Positions 9,301 to 18,800 of a stretch of 64,000 nt of DNA are shown here, piece after piece (the stretch's first letter is position 1; the number at the start of each line of letters is the position of its first letter). The stretch is from Psococerastis gibbosa (Eukaryota > Arthropoda > Insecta > Psocodea > Psocidae): positions 11,222,001 through 11,286,000 of the forward strand of contig OZ020485.1 in assembly GCA_963971405.1 (NCBI GenBank), in the 5' to 3' direction. The notes beneath the pieces were generated by a model. It was not told where the DNA came from. It saw only the letters and a program-made list of their open reading frames with translations, and made no database searches. A program made the translations under genes and the position numbers.

Positions 9301-12088
9301 GGAAAACACTACTTCCCAAAATATACCAAACTTCTCGAATTTATCGTTCCTGACTACTTTTAAAGGAAGAAATACACCCAATGTCCCACCACCTATCCCT
9401 AAAACTAACCCAGGTCCGTTGCCAAGTAATAGTAATAATTTACATCAATTTAATCATATTCAATCAAGGGTTATACCAAGCCCACCCCCTCTTCCAAAGG
9501 AGGAGCCCGATTGCGTACCAAGGGTTCAAGGAAAGGACAAAGTGCCTCCTGCGATAGCAAAAACGCTGATGGACGCGGTAATTAAGGAGCTTGAAGTCCA
9601 AAAGAAACAAGAAAGCAAAAAATCAGTGATAGCAAGTAGAATATTACCTGATCCACCAGAGCAAACAAAGGAAATGGGGAATGATGGCAGTAATAATGAG
9701 ATGCGTAATAAGAAGAATGACGTTAGGAATATTGAGTACGAATTTGACAGTTTGGAAAGAAATCAGAGAATAGAAGAGAATGTAAAGAACGAAATACCGA
9801 AAGAGAGCTTCAGATTATTTGAGCAATGCAATGAAGTTGAAGAAGATGGAGATTATGAGGATCAGATAGATTCTTGTATTGATATTTGCCCTGATGAACC
9901 AACGGAGAATATTCCTGATGTTGTCCAGCACAAACCGCAATGCCACGATGATCATGATTATGAGGTTATTCTGCTAAACCCAGAGATCACGCCCAACGTA
10001 GAAGACAAGGAACTAAAAATCTACAATCTTCCTGAAATATTAGCAAAAAATGAAGGTTACAGTTTGGTCAGCGAAGTTTATGTGAATGATGGTTACAGTT
10101 ATAGCAGTGGAGAGTCTTCACCAAATAATGCATCTCTAAGCAGCAAGGAAAGTACGAAATCCTTACTGGAAAATGCTGGACGCCTGACTATACAAGTTAA
10201 GGACTCGCCTGAAAATTATAAAAACCTTCCAGAAGATGATGACAACTTCGAACCAGACACACTGGATCGTAAGCCAGGAAAGCTGAAAATAGTTGGAACA
10301 ATAACTAATTGGGAAGAAAGCGCTAACGAGAAGTACTCGAATCACAAATTTCACGAAATGGATTTGGAATGCCAGCATCAGAATAAAAGAAACCAATATC
10401 TTAGTAATGAAACTTATATGGACTCACTAGAAAGACCTCATATTTTGCTTAAATCAAACGGAAGCTTCCATAAGACGTCACTTGAGCGCCATGTTGATGA
10501 CCTTCTGAAGACATTAGAATCGCCATTAGCTAAAGATTTTAGCAGTTTACGAGAACTATATGAAGCTAAGGGGAAAGGACAGCGTAAAAGAACTGAAACC
10601 ACCAGCCTTGTCGGGTCAGCAACCAGCGACACGGACTGTATGTCAACTCTATCATGGAATGAAGATAGACGAACTAAGTTAATTCATCGTGGAATAATTC
10701 TTCATATGGGAAGTGGGAGGAAATCAAGAAGAAAATCAAATGCAGACGCGACGAATTATCCAGATGTTGTACCACCTCGACCACCAAAACCACCTTCATT
10801 GAGTAATACGCCTCAACGGTCAGGGACAAATACACCAGCTTCAAGATCATACTGTCCTTCACCTGGTACTCGATCAGTCAATCAATCTCCTAATAGATCA
10901 ACTTGCACATCACCTCATCCCCCTCGCTCAACAGGCCAATCAATTAGGTGTCCTACACCTCCACCTCCCCCACCACGATCAACACCCCCTGCATCACCAC
11001 TGCCACGTGGCAACCCAACTGTAACAAATTTACATCATTCCAAGTGCGCATCACCCATACCTCCACCGCCATCTGCACATAGCTCTCCACCTAACCGTTC
11101 CTGTTCCGCTTCTGGCTGCACATCACCACTTCCCCGGAACATATGTGGAACGTCACCACTCGGAAGTCCTAATAGATCAGTCTGTGCTTCACCAAATCCT
11201 TTGCCACGGTCTGCCTGCTCATCACCTGTTCCTCCTCCTCGTCCAGGGCAAAAACCACAAGATAATAGCCCACCCCTTCCACCCCGCAATCTCAAACCTC
11301 CTTTGCCACCAAAAAACGCCAAAAGCACCAGACAGAAAAAGATGGGAAATGGAAAAGATGGCAGTAACCTAGCTCGTCGCCCTCTGCCTCCTCTACCGTC
11401 TCGTTCGTACATGGACACACTTTCGTCCGTTTCTTCTCGAGATTTAGAGACTCTTTCCACGCTGTCTGGTGCTTCTATGGACAGTCTCAACTCTTCTGAC
11501 TATGAGGCTTTCTATACGCTACCATATGATGGAAACGAGGGCGAAATCTATGACAAGGCCCAAGAAAAGTTTCACAAGGCACAGAGTGAAAAGCTCAAAC
11601 CGTATAAAAATGTCCCACCACCAATAGGCTACACAGAAAACGTGTTCTCAACAGACGAAGACATTTACAACGCAATTAATATGGCTTCAAATTTTAGAGA
11701 TAAGGTAAAAGACTTAAGGCAAGCCCGAGGGAGACGTTTAGACGGCACTAAGAAATGGAGAACATTAGGAATGTCTCCCCATAAACCAGAGGACAGTGGA
11801 TACCTAAGTACAGACTCAAATGAATCAGGTCTAAGAGGTGTACGTTCAACTGTGACTCGAATACCAGAAAGAGCAGAGACTCCGAGTCAAGGCAGCGAAA
11901 CTGAAGAATCTGTGTGCGATGGTGCAAGCGAAAGTGGAGCTGAAAGCACGGCAACTGACTCATTTTTCTTTGGCAATTTCTGCAAGCCGGATAGAAGTAG
12001 TAATTTTAATCAGTCCTTCAGATTATCGGATGTAGAAGTGAATTCAGACACCGAGAGAAATACATTTCCAATTCTTGTTAGGCATTGA
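225..12088 (+). CDS. sha: Probable Shavenoid (wing-hair membrane protein), 3' part of gene
   Basis: Coding exons are 225-358, 1929-2067, 2738-2953, 7261-7430, 8220-8444 and 8720-12088. All have GT-AG borders and the phases join without a break, giving about 1,416 residues to a TGA. The start codon and any signal peptide lie upstream of the window. Order: an extracellular stretch (exons 1-2), one membrane helix in exon 3 (YVAIGVCSVLLGLIYVASIF) followed by basic RKRRQK, then an acidic Ser/Asp-rich segment and a very long Ser/Pro-rich cytoplasmic tail with many PPPPP and SPxPPPRS motifs. This layout fits Drosophila Shavenoid, an actin-interacting protein needed for wing-hair outgrowth. The family name is my recollection, not a search result; another proline-rich type I membrane protein is possible. 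The gene model itself is firm. Confidence 0.72.
365..730. mobile_element. MITE-like foldback abutting sha splice donor
   Basis: The ends TAAGAGGATA and TATCCTCTTA are inverted. The interior also folds (ATATGATGCATGAAGTAGTC pairs with its complement on the left side). A diverged relative lies at about 37080-37375. Confidence 0.75.
895..1175 (-). pseudogene. RTE-like LINE 3' fragment in sha intron
   Basis: The minus strand reads KWVGHSLRHENLIHTIIEGT then EGTNRRGRPKKEFMDQLKEE, with stops afterwards. This is the same class of LINE tail as at 28345. Confidence 0.55.
1641..1786. mobile_element. Foldback element A (GGCGGGG family)
   Basis: About 145 bp. Begins TAGGCGGGGTTTCCACATAC and ends in its complement GTGGAAACCCCGCCTTA. 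Contains GACGTGGTAGCAGACATTT and the loop TCTTTAATGTCTGC. In a sha intron. Confidence 0.85.
1929..2067 (+). CDS. sha: sha exon b
   Basis: The acceptor is TGACAG and the donor is CCA|GTAAGT. The exon is open in the required phase (46 codons plus 1 base). It encodes WLGEGDLRNAMEGRLILVHL and continues to VAGNP; two cysteines suggest an extracellular fold. Confidence 0.68.
2738..2953 (+). CDS. sha: sha exon c (membrane-spanning exon)
   Basis: The acceptor is TTTTCAG and the donor is AAG|GTAGGT. Two bases complete the codon from exon b. It encodes the single hydrophobic helix followed by a stop-transfer RKRRQK cluster, which predicts an extracellular N-terminus and a cytoplasmic C-terminus. Confidence 0.72.
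3170..3285. repeat. CAATCAGAGC foldback, copy 1
   Basis: Short inverted arms (TGGCCAATCAGCGCATGCCT and GTGCTCTGATTGACCGAAGA). A related copy lies at 52010-52190 (GACCAATCAGAGC ... CTGATTGGTCGAAGACG). Confidence 0.5.
3289..4140 (+). repeat. 850-bp G-tract repeat, copy 1
   Basis: The first of three long related copies (others 23749-24585 and 25041-25890). Shared order: CCGGTCCGAGT end, a poly-G tract (3397-3411), TCAAGGGGCAAGCGAC, an ACAGACAGACAGACAT stretch and the ACAAAGCTTTCCTTATACTA end. Short pieces of its end occur at about 29950-29990, 34450-34515 and 36104-36185. Class unknown. Confidence 0.8.
4220..4394. mobile_element. Foldback element in sha intron
   Basis: A 175-bp palindromic element: CAGCAGCCTGATCATGGCGA at the left and its exact complement at the right, then TTATAATACCGGTAT in both arms. 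The high arm identity suggests recent insertion or gene conversion. Confidence 0.82.
4395..7260. other. Sha intron, rest
   Basis: AT-rich intron sequence. A (CA)n run lies at about 5875-5892 and G tracts at about 6019-6027 and 6096-6110. The block at 5705-5825 resembles a retroelement 3' end (AATGACTTTAATTTTAGCTG). Nothing else recognised. Confidence 0.4.
7261..7430 (+). CDS. sha: sha exon d
   Basis: The acceptor is GTTGTTGCAG and the donor is AAT|GTAAGT. It is phase-compatible on both sides. It encodes a Ser/Asp/Gly-rich acidic stretch (GYSSDSGSCCSDSDG) just inside the membrane, a likely phospho-region. Confidence 0.7.
8220..8444 (+). CDS. sha: sha exon e
   Basis: The acceptor is AACTTGCAG and the donor is AAG|GTAAGC; both ends are in phase 0. 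It encodes an acidic segment ending in KLYFNPAYFDPDLLK, which runs directly into APPPAAIEFLTKIREVIS of the next exon. Confidence 0.72.
8720..12088 (+). CDS. sha: sha terminal exon, proline-rich cytoplasmic tail
   Basis: The acceptor is TCTTTCTAG. The frame is open from the splice site to the TGA at 12086-12088, a 3.4-kb terminal exon. After APPPAAIEFLTKIREV come acidic and Ser-rich regions. At about 10760-11400 there is a dense run of imperfect repeats of the type RSxCxSPxPPPRS, with PPPPP blocks suited to SH3, EVH1 or profilin binding. A conserved-looking tail (NVPPPIGYTENVFSTDEDIY and beyond) follows. The codon pattern matches a real coding exon rather than a repeat. Confidence 0.88.
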   Translation, partial: APPPAAIEFLTKIREVISVAKHKMSAKRFSPSLIGIPEEDPYGSRDKPSSGMRSRASSIVSMKATSESGRKNSCSNCVEESTDQSSLTNNYNTAASGACCPSDTKQRIIRKWLEDVPVARGTEDVVKATPQVIREIEAGEEEVNVKNVNSGRPTPPPPPTKNEIKRPSSKGPAPPRPPPPNPAKINKQESEIEKENTTSQNIPNFSNLSFLTTFKGRNTPNVPPPIPKTNPGPLPSNSNNLHQFNHIQSRVIPSPPPLPKEEPDCVPRVQGKDKVPPAIAKTLMDAVIKELEVQKKQESKKSVIASRILPDPPEQTKEMGNDGSNNEMRNKKNDVRNIEYEFDSLERNQRIEENVKNEIPKESFRLFEQCNEVEEDGDYEDQIDSCIDICPDEPTENIPDVVQHKPQCHDDHDYEVILLNPEITPNVEDKELKIYNLPEILAKNEGYSLVSEVYVNDGYSYSSGESSPNNASLSSKESTKSLLENAGRLTIQVKDSPENYKNLPEDDDNFEPDTLDRKPGKLKIVGTITNWEESANEKYSNHKFHEMDLECQHQNKRNQYLSNETYMDSLERPHILLKSNGSFHKTSLERHVDDLLKTLESPLAKDFSSLRELYEAKGKGQRKRTETTSLVGSATSDTDCMSTLSWNEDRRTKLIHRGIILHMGSGRKSRRKSNADATNYPDVVPPRPPKPPSLSNTPQRSGTNTPASRSYCPSPGTRSVNQSPNRSTCTSPHPPRSTGQSIRCPTPPPPPPRSTPPASPLPRGNPTVTNLHHSKCASPIPPPPSAHSSPPNRSCSASGCTSPLPRNICGTSPLGSPNRSVCASPNPLPRSACSSPVPPPRPGQKPQDNSPPLPPRNLKPPLPPKNAKSTRQKKMGNGKDGSNLARRPLPPLPSRSYMDTLSSVSSRDLETLSTLSGASMDSLNSSDYEAFYTLPYDGNEGEIYDKAQEKFHKAQSEKLKPYKNVPPPIGYTENVFSTDEDIYNAINMASNFRDKVKDLRQARGRRLDGTKKWRTLGMSPHKPEDSGYLSTDSNESGLRGVRSTVTRIPERAETPSQGSETEESVCDGASESGAESTATDSFFFGNFCKPDRSSNFNQSFRLSDVEVNSDTERNTFPILVRH

Positions 12089-12167
12089 TAGTCTGAAGTT
12101 ATACAAATGGCATTAAGTGAATTAAATTGAGTAGTTTGAACGACAGTTTGGTTGCGAACAATTGAAA

Positions 12168-12257
12168 AATAAATAGTCCGATTATATATTATATATTTTA
12201 GAATACGACGCGCAATATTTATATGGTTCAACGTTACAACAATGGTGAACTAATAAA
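12168..12257 (+). other. Candidate sha poly(A) signals
   Basis: AATAAA hexamers at 12168-12173 and 12252-12257 lie 80 and 164 bp after the sha stop codon, so the 3' UTR may be short. Further AT-rich sequence means later sites cannot be excluded. Confidence 0.4.
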
Positions 12258-12561
12258 TACTAAGCTTTTAGTGTAATTAAGAAGCTTGTGAATTCGCAAA
12301 CATAATTTATTGTATTAACAAATAAGGCCAAACGTGCAATGATGTATTATAAAAACTGTAGTTATTTAAGTTATTAGGGTGAGATTTTCATTGGTTAAAA
12401 TGTACATATATACGGTAGTGAATTGTTTTTAATTTATTTCAATTGTTGACTTCCATGATGGTGCTCAAAATTGTTGAAAATTAGTTAAGTTTTAATATTA
12501 TGAAGTTGCAATATGTAGATAAGAATGTAGCTATTTGTAGTAGATTGTTCTGTTATAATAA

Positions 12562-12567
12562 TTTATT
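12562..12567 (-). other. Candidate poly(A) signal of the minus-strand gene
   Basis: This is AATAAA on the minus strand (TTTATT on +), 87 bp after the stop codon of exon 8. It marks the likely 3' end, facing the sha 3' UTR. Confidence 0.45.
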
Positions 12568-12653
12568 ATTGTGTTCTAAAAATATTGCCCACCGGGAAAC
12601 GGCACGCCAACATTAGGTGATGGGATTAATTCAAATTAATAATGACCGACCTG

Positions 12654-12828
12654 TTAAATACTCAGTTTTCTTATAGTAGATGTATCAAATTGTACAGAGA
12701 GCTTCGGGTGGCGTCTAATACCATTAATTATTACAAATTCATGGATCTTCAAACACTTTGAACATTTGACAGACAACAAACCATATGCTTCGCGCAATTT
12801 CCGTTTAAAAATATCCATTGTATTCTTG
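12654..12828 (-). CDS. Minus-strand gene, terminal exon 8
   Basis: The acceptor is CCTCTGTTTTAG. One base (C) completes a Ser codon from exon 7, and 57 codons follow to TAA at 12654-12656. It encodes KNTMDIFKRKLREAYGLLSV and then CSKCLKIHE. A minus-strand AATAAA lies 87 bp downstream. Confidence 0.55.
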
Positions 12829-15800
12829 CTAAAACAGAGGTTTCCAAACATTTTTGACCAACCTAACCTAAGAAATGGTTACGCCGAAATTTCGGATGAA
12901 ATAAATTAATTCCTCGTTCCACAGCCGCAAATATATGAAAATGCTGTTATGAAATATTTATGCTTTCACAGTAAATTTACATTTTTACATTTGGAAAATT
13001 ATTGTTTTAAAAAAGCGCGACAAAGTGTATCCAATTGATTTTATAGATTAGTTGTAAATCAGCCAGTTAAATAATCTGTTTTTTTAGACATTTTTTTAAA
13101 ACCAATCTTTGATAAGACCATTTTTATATGACTGGGGCTGTGGAAGGAGGAAATAATTGATCTACTGGCGCATCCTCCGTTTACAAAATACTTTTAAATT
13201 TTTAAATCTCTTGCCGCAACGAATTTTACGCAAACATTTGTTAATCTACAGTCCCCCATCTTAATAATTTTCAAGGGGAGTTTTCAAACTCTCTTATTGT
13301 AACTTGTACAAACCTCACTCCTCACTAAAAAAACCTTTCTGTTAGCGCGTTACGATGTTACGGTAACTTGACATAATTATATTTAACACAATCATTTCTG
13401 TATTTATAGTCTGTAAGTCCCCCATTTTAATAAATTTCAATGCGAAAAAAATCTAAAAACTCTCCTGTGGTAATTGATACGCACTTCACACTTAAAAAGA
13501 CCGTTCTACCAGAGCGCGCCACGATGTTACGGTAACGCAAACTTAATATTTATTTAAAGAGATTAGTATAAATACCTCAAAACTTATTTTCTCAATTGAA
13601 ATGTACGTACTGTATATTACCATACATTTCAATATCTGTGTTAACACTACAAAGAACCACAGTACTAACAACGGCTTGGACTTAAAAATAGTATAATGTA
13701 TAAATTGTAATTTTCATAAACGTATTTTCGGCAAATACAAAAGAGCTTCAAAGTACCTGCTACTGTAAATTTAATGTAAATTTAATTTTATTAATCATCA
13801 ACATAGTTGTATAATCGCAAAGATAGTAGGATGGGTTATTAAAGTCAGTGAATGTTTGTTAAAAAATACTCAATAAAATGTGTTTCAATGCAAACTTACT
13901 GTATATGGTATTGTATAGTGATAATGGTAAAATAGTATTAAAGAACTATTAAAAATGCGAATGCATTTTGATTGGCGTGTCGTTTCACCAAGAGTGGTTC
14001 TTGAAGAGAATGACTCACTAGTGTAATATTTTTATGTTTAGTAATTGTAACTAGCTGAAACTCTACGGTGTTACTACGAGCAAATGGACCCCGCATTTTC
14101 AGATATTTGCACAGTCACATTTCTCATGACATTTCAATCGTATAGTTAAATGTGATGTTATAAAGCGGAAGACATGTTTCCCTTCATTTTGATACATAGT
14201 ATGTGGCCGTGACTAACACCAATTAGTCACTGTTTTTGGAACTCCTTCGACCTGGCACCCTCAGCAGTCACCGTGATATTTAACAAATCATATTATTATA
14301 ACTTTGGCCGATCGGTGCTAGTGATGGAACCAAATGGATGGAATCAAAGCGTTAAGGAATATTTTTTCCAGTTTATGATACATTATATATCACTCTACGA
14401 TCGACATTTCATAAGACAATTTGACTGCGTAAAAATGGAAAATTGAGGGCTCCACTGGAAAGAAAGAAAGAAATATATTTATCATACAATACAAAGTGAA
14501 ATTAATTATACAACAAACCCACTAAGAAATTAACAATTTTCCTACTAAATATATATATATATGTATAAATTCCTCCGTGGGCACCTCAATCAAAACCTAT
14601 GAAAGGTTTGTGTGATTGAAATTGTGATGTTTTAACATAAGAATTATCCTTTTACTTTTAGGGCTCTTAAAATAGTGGCCAAACTGAACTTAAATTCATT
14701 GATGCATATTCTATAGTGATACTCCTGTGGTAATGCCAGGTAGAAACCTTCTATTGTATGTTGTTAATTTATTACTTTTTCATTTCTATTTCCCCTGATA
14801 TTATCCAAGGCTCATACGTGTACCTGCCGTAACATAACGTTTACAGAATAACCTACCTTCTACCGGCCTTACTACATAAAAGAATAATTTAAACTATTTT
14901 AGTACCGGTGTAGAATATTTTGTACGGGTGTAAAATTTTAAAGTGCTGTTGGTAGCACTGATTTCTGATTTAAACTTTTTAGGAAACAAAACGACATCGC
15001 ATACAGACAATTAATTGGATGTATCCGATTTACCTCTTCAGTCGCCTCTGTAGGTTAGCACCCGTGTTGAGTTACGACACGCCTCCGATCACATGGCATG
15101 TAGAGACTTGCACAAGTGTCTATATATTTAAAATTTCCCCGCAAATTGCAATATTGTGACCAACACTGCAACGTAAAATATTTTACTGTTATCCAATTTT
15201 AATTTATAAGCATTCATCTTTGTCACGTGTCATGTTTGAATTAATTAATCTTATTCCTGGGGAAAGTTATTCGGTAGACGCCCTGGTACGGCTGCTGTAT
15301 ATACAGTGCAAGTACCAATTGTACGCTTAAAGTCGAATTTATAAGTTCAGTTGCCATTATAATAAAATGCAACAATACAAGTCATACTTCGAGCTTCATA
15401 CTTTATGTGTACTTCCCCCACGGCCCAGAAATTTTTTTTTTTTTACTCGATTGGTTGTTGTGAATAAGCAGAAGGGCATTAGTAAAATGCCAATTTCAGG
15501 GAGATATTAAGAATTGTTACGTACAGTATATACTATAATAGGCTAATTAAAATCATTCTTTTTGTGATGTACCTACAGTGATTGTTAAAATAATGAGTAC
15601 CTCTGCTAAAGCTTGGACAGTGTTCAAAAAAGAAAACCCTATTTGTATAAGATACCATTTAAAATTCATTTGGGCTTAATAATAGAACAACAAAAAAAGT
15701 CTTGAAAAAGAAACACACGATGATGGGACAATACGTCTTTATGTATAACATTTTCCCCTCCAAGTCAAATACATAGATAACAGATTGGTGCTCCTTATAA

Positions 15801-18800
15801 ATAAATTAGTCTATGCGATAGTACAATAATATTATATATAAACGTTAATTCTTACAACAGCAGGTAAATTGTTAAGTTATTATTTATTTAACTTATTTAT
15901 TTATGAACTGAAAGTTTATCTCATGTTGGATCATTATCTGTTATTAATAGTAGTAAACTTAGTTAATTTATTGACACATAATTTTAGATAGTTATAATAT
16001 TTTCATTAAATTGATGTTTGAACAAAAATTGACTCTATTCATTTAACAACCTGTTATGACACATTGGACATTGGCCATGATTACAAACTCTATATCATGC
16101 AAACTAACTCATGCAAAGAGTAAGAAGGCATTTACAAGTACTTGTGTTACCATAATATTTCAAACTTACCATAAAAGCTGGTTCCTCAAGTATACAGAAC
16201 GTAAAAAGTGCAGAATGCAGACTTGCAATTTCAGCTAGGCTATGATGATGTGATTTTGGCACCGTAAGGTAATAAGTCATACAGGCCAGAGACCAATAGA
16301 AAAAGTTGCTCGACTTCCCTACAAAAAAGGTACATAAATAAATAAAAGAAGTAAAAAAAATGGTATAAGGTAAATTTTCAAGGCTTGACTAAAGTACGGC
16401 AAGTATATTAAGACACAATCGGAGGGAGAAAAGTAAGAAAGAAAGAAAGTTGTCTAATTCCATATAGGCTAGGCGAATTTTGGGCCCTACTCTTACTTAA
16501 GTAAAGTAAAACTTGAGCATACCATTGGATTGCATACGGATATAAAAGTTGGCAATACATAAAATTGCGTTTAAATTTGCGACAATTGCCAAAATCCGCC
16601 CTGTTTTAATTTACTGTGGTAGCTCTAACTGTTATAAGGCGGGGATTCCACAGACCTGCAAGTGCAAAATACAAATACGTTGACGTGGTAGCAGACATTC
16701 AAGACTTAGGCGGGGTTTCCACCGCGTATTGCAGAATGCAAATGACATTGACGGAAATGTTTGTTTTACTCTATGCCATAGTTAAAATTGATCAATGATC
16801 ATAGAGTAAAATCACAAACGAACAAACTACAATTAAAAAATGGCGTCATGGGATATGTTAAGTAGAAACATTTTAATAGATTTCAATAAAAAGAAAAATT
16901 CAAATTTCCGTCAGTTGCATTCTGCAATGCGAGGTCGGTGGAAACCCCGCCTAAGTCTTGAATGTCTGTTACCACGTCACCGTATTTGTATTTTGCACTT
17001 GCAGGTCTGTGGAATCCCCACCTTAGTAAATAACGCTGACGTGACATAGGATTTAAATGCAAATGAGAAATTTAAATTTCGTACCTCATCCATATCCGCA
17101 AAGTCTGCGAAGTTGACGGAGAAGGTGGTGGAATTAACATTAGAACCCCCTCCAGCGGACCTTTTTCACAATAGAAAAACCCATCACCAAGCTTTTGCAG
17201 TTCCTTCATTTTGAACTCTTCCACAAAGATACTTCTTAAAGATTTTGACCCGACAGGAACAGGAATGTACACGTTTAGTGTGGACTTTGTATGAGAGTGT
17301 AGTAGACTGATTAAGTCTTTTCCTGTAAAAAAAGAAATAAACATAAAAAATAACGTAACAGTAGAATCCAAGCTAGACGTTTCACATCTGTGGTCGACCT
17401 CTTCAGTGGGACACTTGTAAGGCGGGGTTTCCACCGACCGGCTAGGGCTAAATACAAATACGGAGACGTGGTAACAGACATTCAAGACTTAGGCGGGGTT
17501 TCCATAGACCTCGCATTGCAGAATGCAAATGACATTGACGGAAATTTGAATTTTTCTTTTTATTGAAATCTATTAAAATGATTGTAATTAACATATCCCC
17601 GTTTTTTAATTTTAGTTTGTTTGTTTGTGATTTTACTCTATGATCATTGATCAATTTTAACTATGGCATAGAGTAAAACAAACATTTCCGTCAATGTCGT
17701 TTGCATTCTGCAATGCAAGGTCGGTGGAAACCCCGCCTAAGTCTTGAATGTCTGTTACCACGTCACCGTATTTGGATTTAGCCCTAGCCGGTTGGTGGAA
17801 ACCCCGCCTTAGATTGAATTTCGGAGGCTTCGCTGCGGATTATATTGATTCAATTACATTGACTCCGGCCGTGAAAGCTTTTGAAATTATATTGAAACGG
17901 AAATTGGTTTAGGTACTACAAAATAAGGCAGTATGAGTATGATTATATGTGGTATATATATTATATGTGGTAGGCACTTATCTAAATTGTCCCATGTTCC
18001 ATCATTATCTGTATTTTTGCCTCCCTTCACCCCATTTTCTTACTGTACAGCCACTTTCCTATAATCTAATTTGCCTAATATCTCGAATAAAGAATAGGGA
18101 GTTCTTATGCCATGTTCTGTTCCCTGTCCCCTACACTAGTAATCCACCTACTGTAGGTTATTCTATCTAGATAGGCGCTAAAGTGCTCCTCATGGGTTAG
18201 TTGTAAGAGTGGGCCGAAAGGCCCAAAATTCGCCCATATGGAAATTAAATACAATTTTCTTTCTTTCTTTCATCGGGGCAGGCCTACAAAACACTTTCTT
18301 TTCAGTTTTTTTGAGGGGAAGTACTTCTCAGGTCCGGGTTGGATTCCATTTCCATGGAGCATTTCACTTTCTTCCGCTAAGGGCCGGCCGCCATACCAAG
18401 TTGAATCCAGCGGACCAGAGCAGATTCATAGTTGCAGATAACTTGGTCATGTGCACAGTGCCGGTAGGGAAACATGGTAGGACTTGTCCTGGTCACCTCC
18501 GAACTAATCGTGTGGCTTCACTGTGTTTCCCAAGTGGTTGGGAATCCACTATAATCAGGAGGTCCACTGTCCTATGGGCTGGGGCATAGGACAGTCAAGT
18601 CGGGGTCGCCCTATGAGCCGAAATATGAGGCCTAAGTCATTATTAACCCGACGAACACTACTTACTACTACTTCCGCGATCTTGTCAAGATGGCGGATAA
18701 TACAGTCTAACTTTATATTGTGTGACATATTTTCTATATTTTATTAAGTTTATCAACCTAAAGTTACCTAATAAAGGAACTACGATATAATATATGTATG

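Noticed and set aside
10163..11490. Minus-strand open frames opposite the sha terminal exon (for example 11035-11490)
   Set aside because: Shadows of a proline-rich coding exon on the other strand; glycine-rich translation is expected from complemented proline codons.
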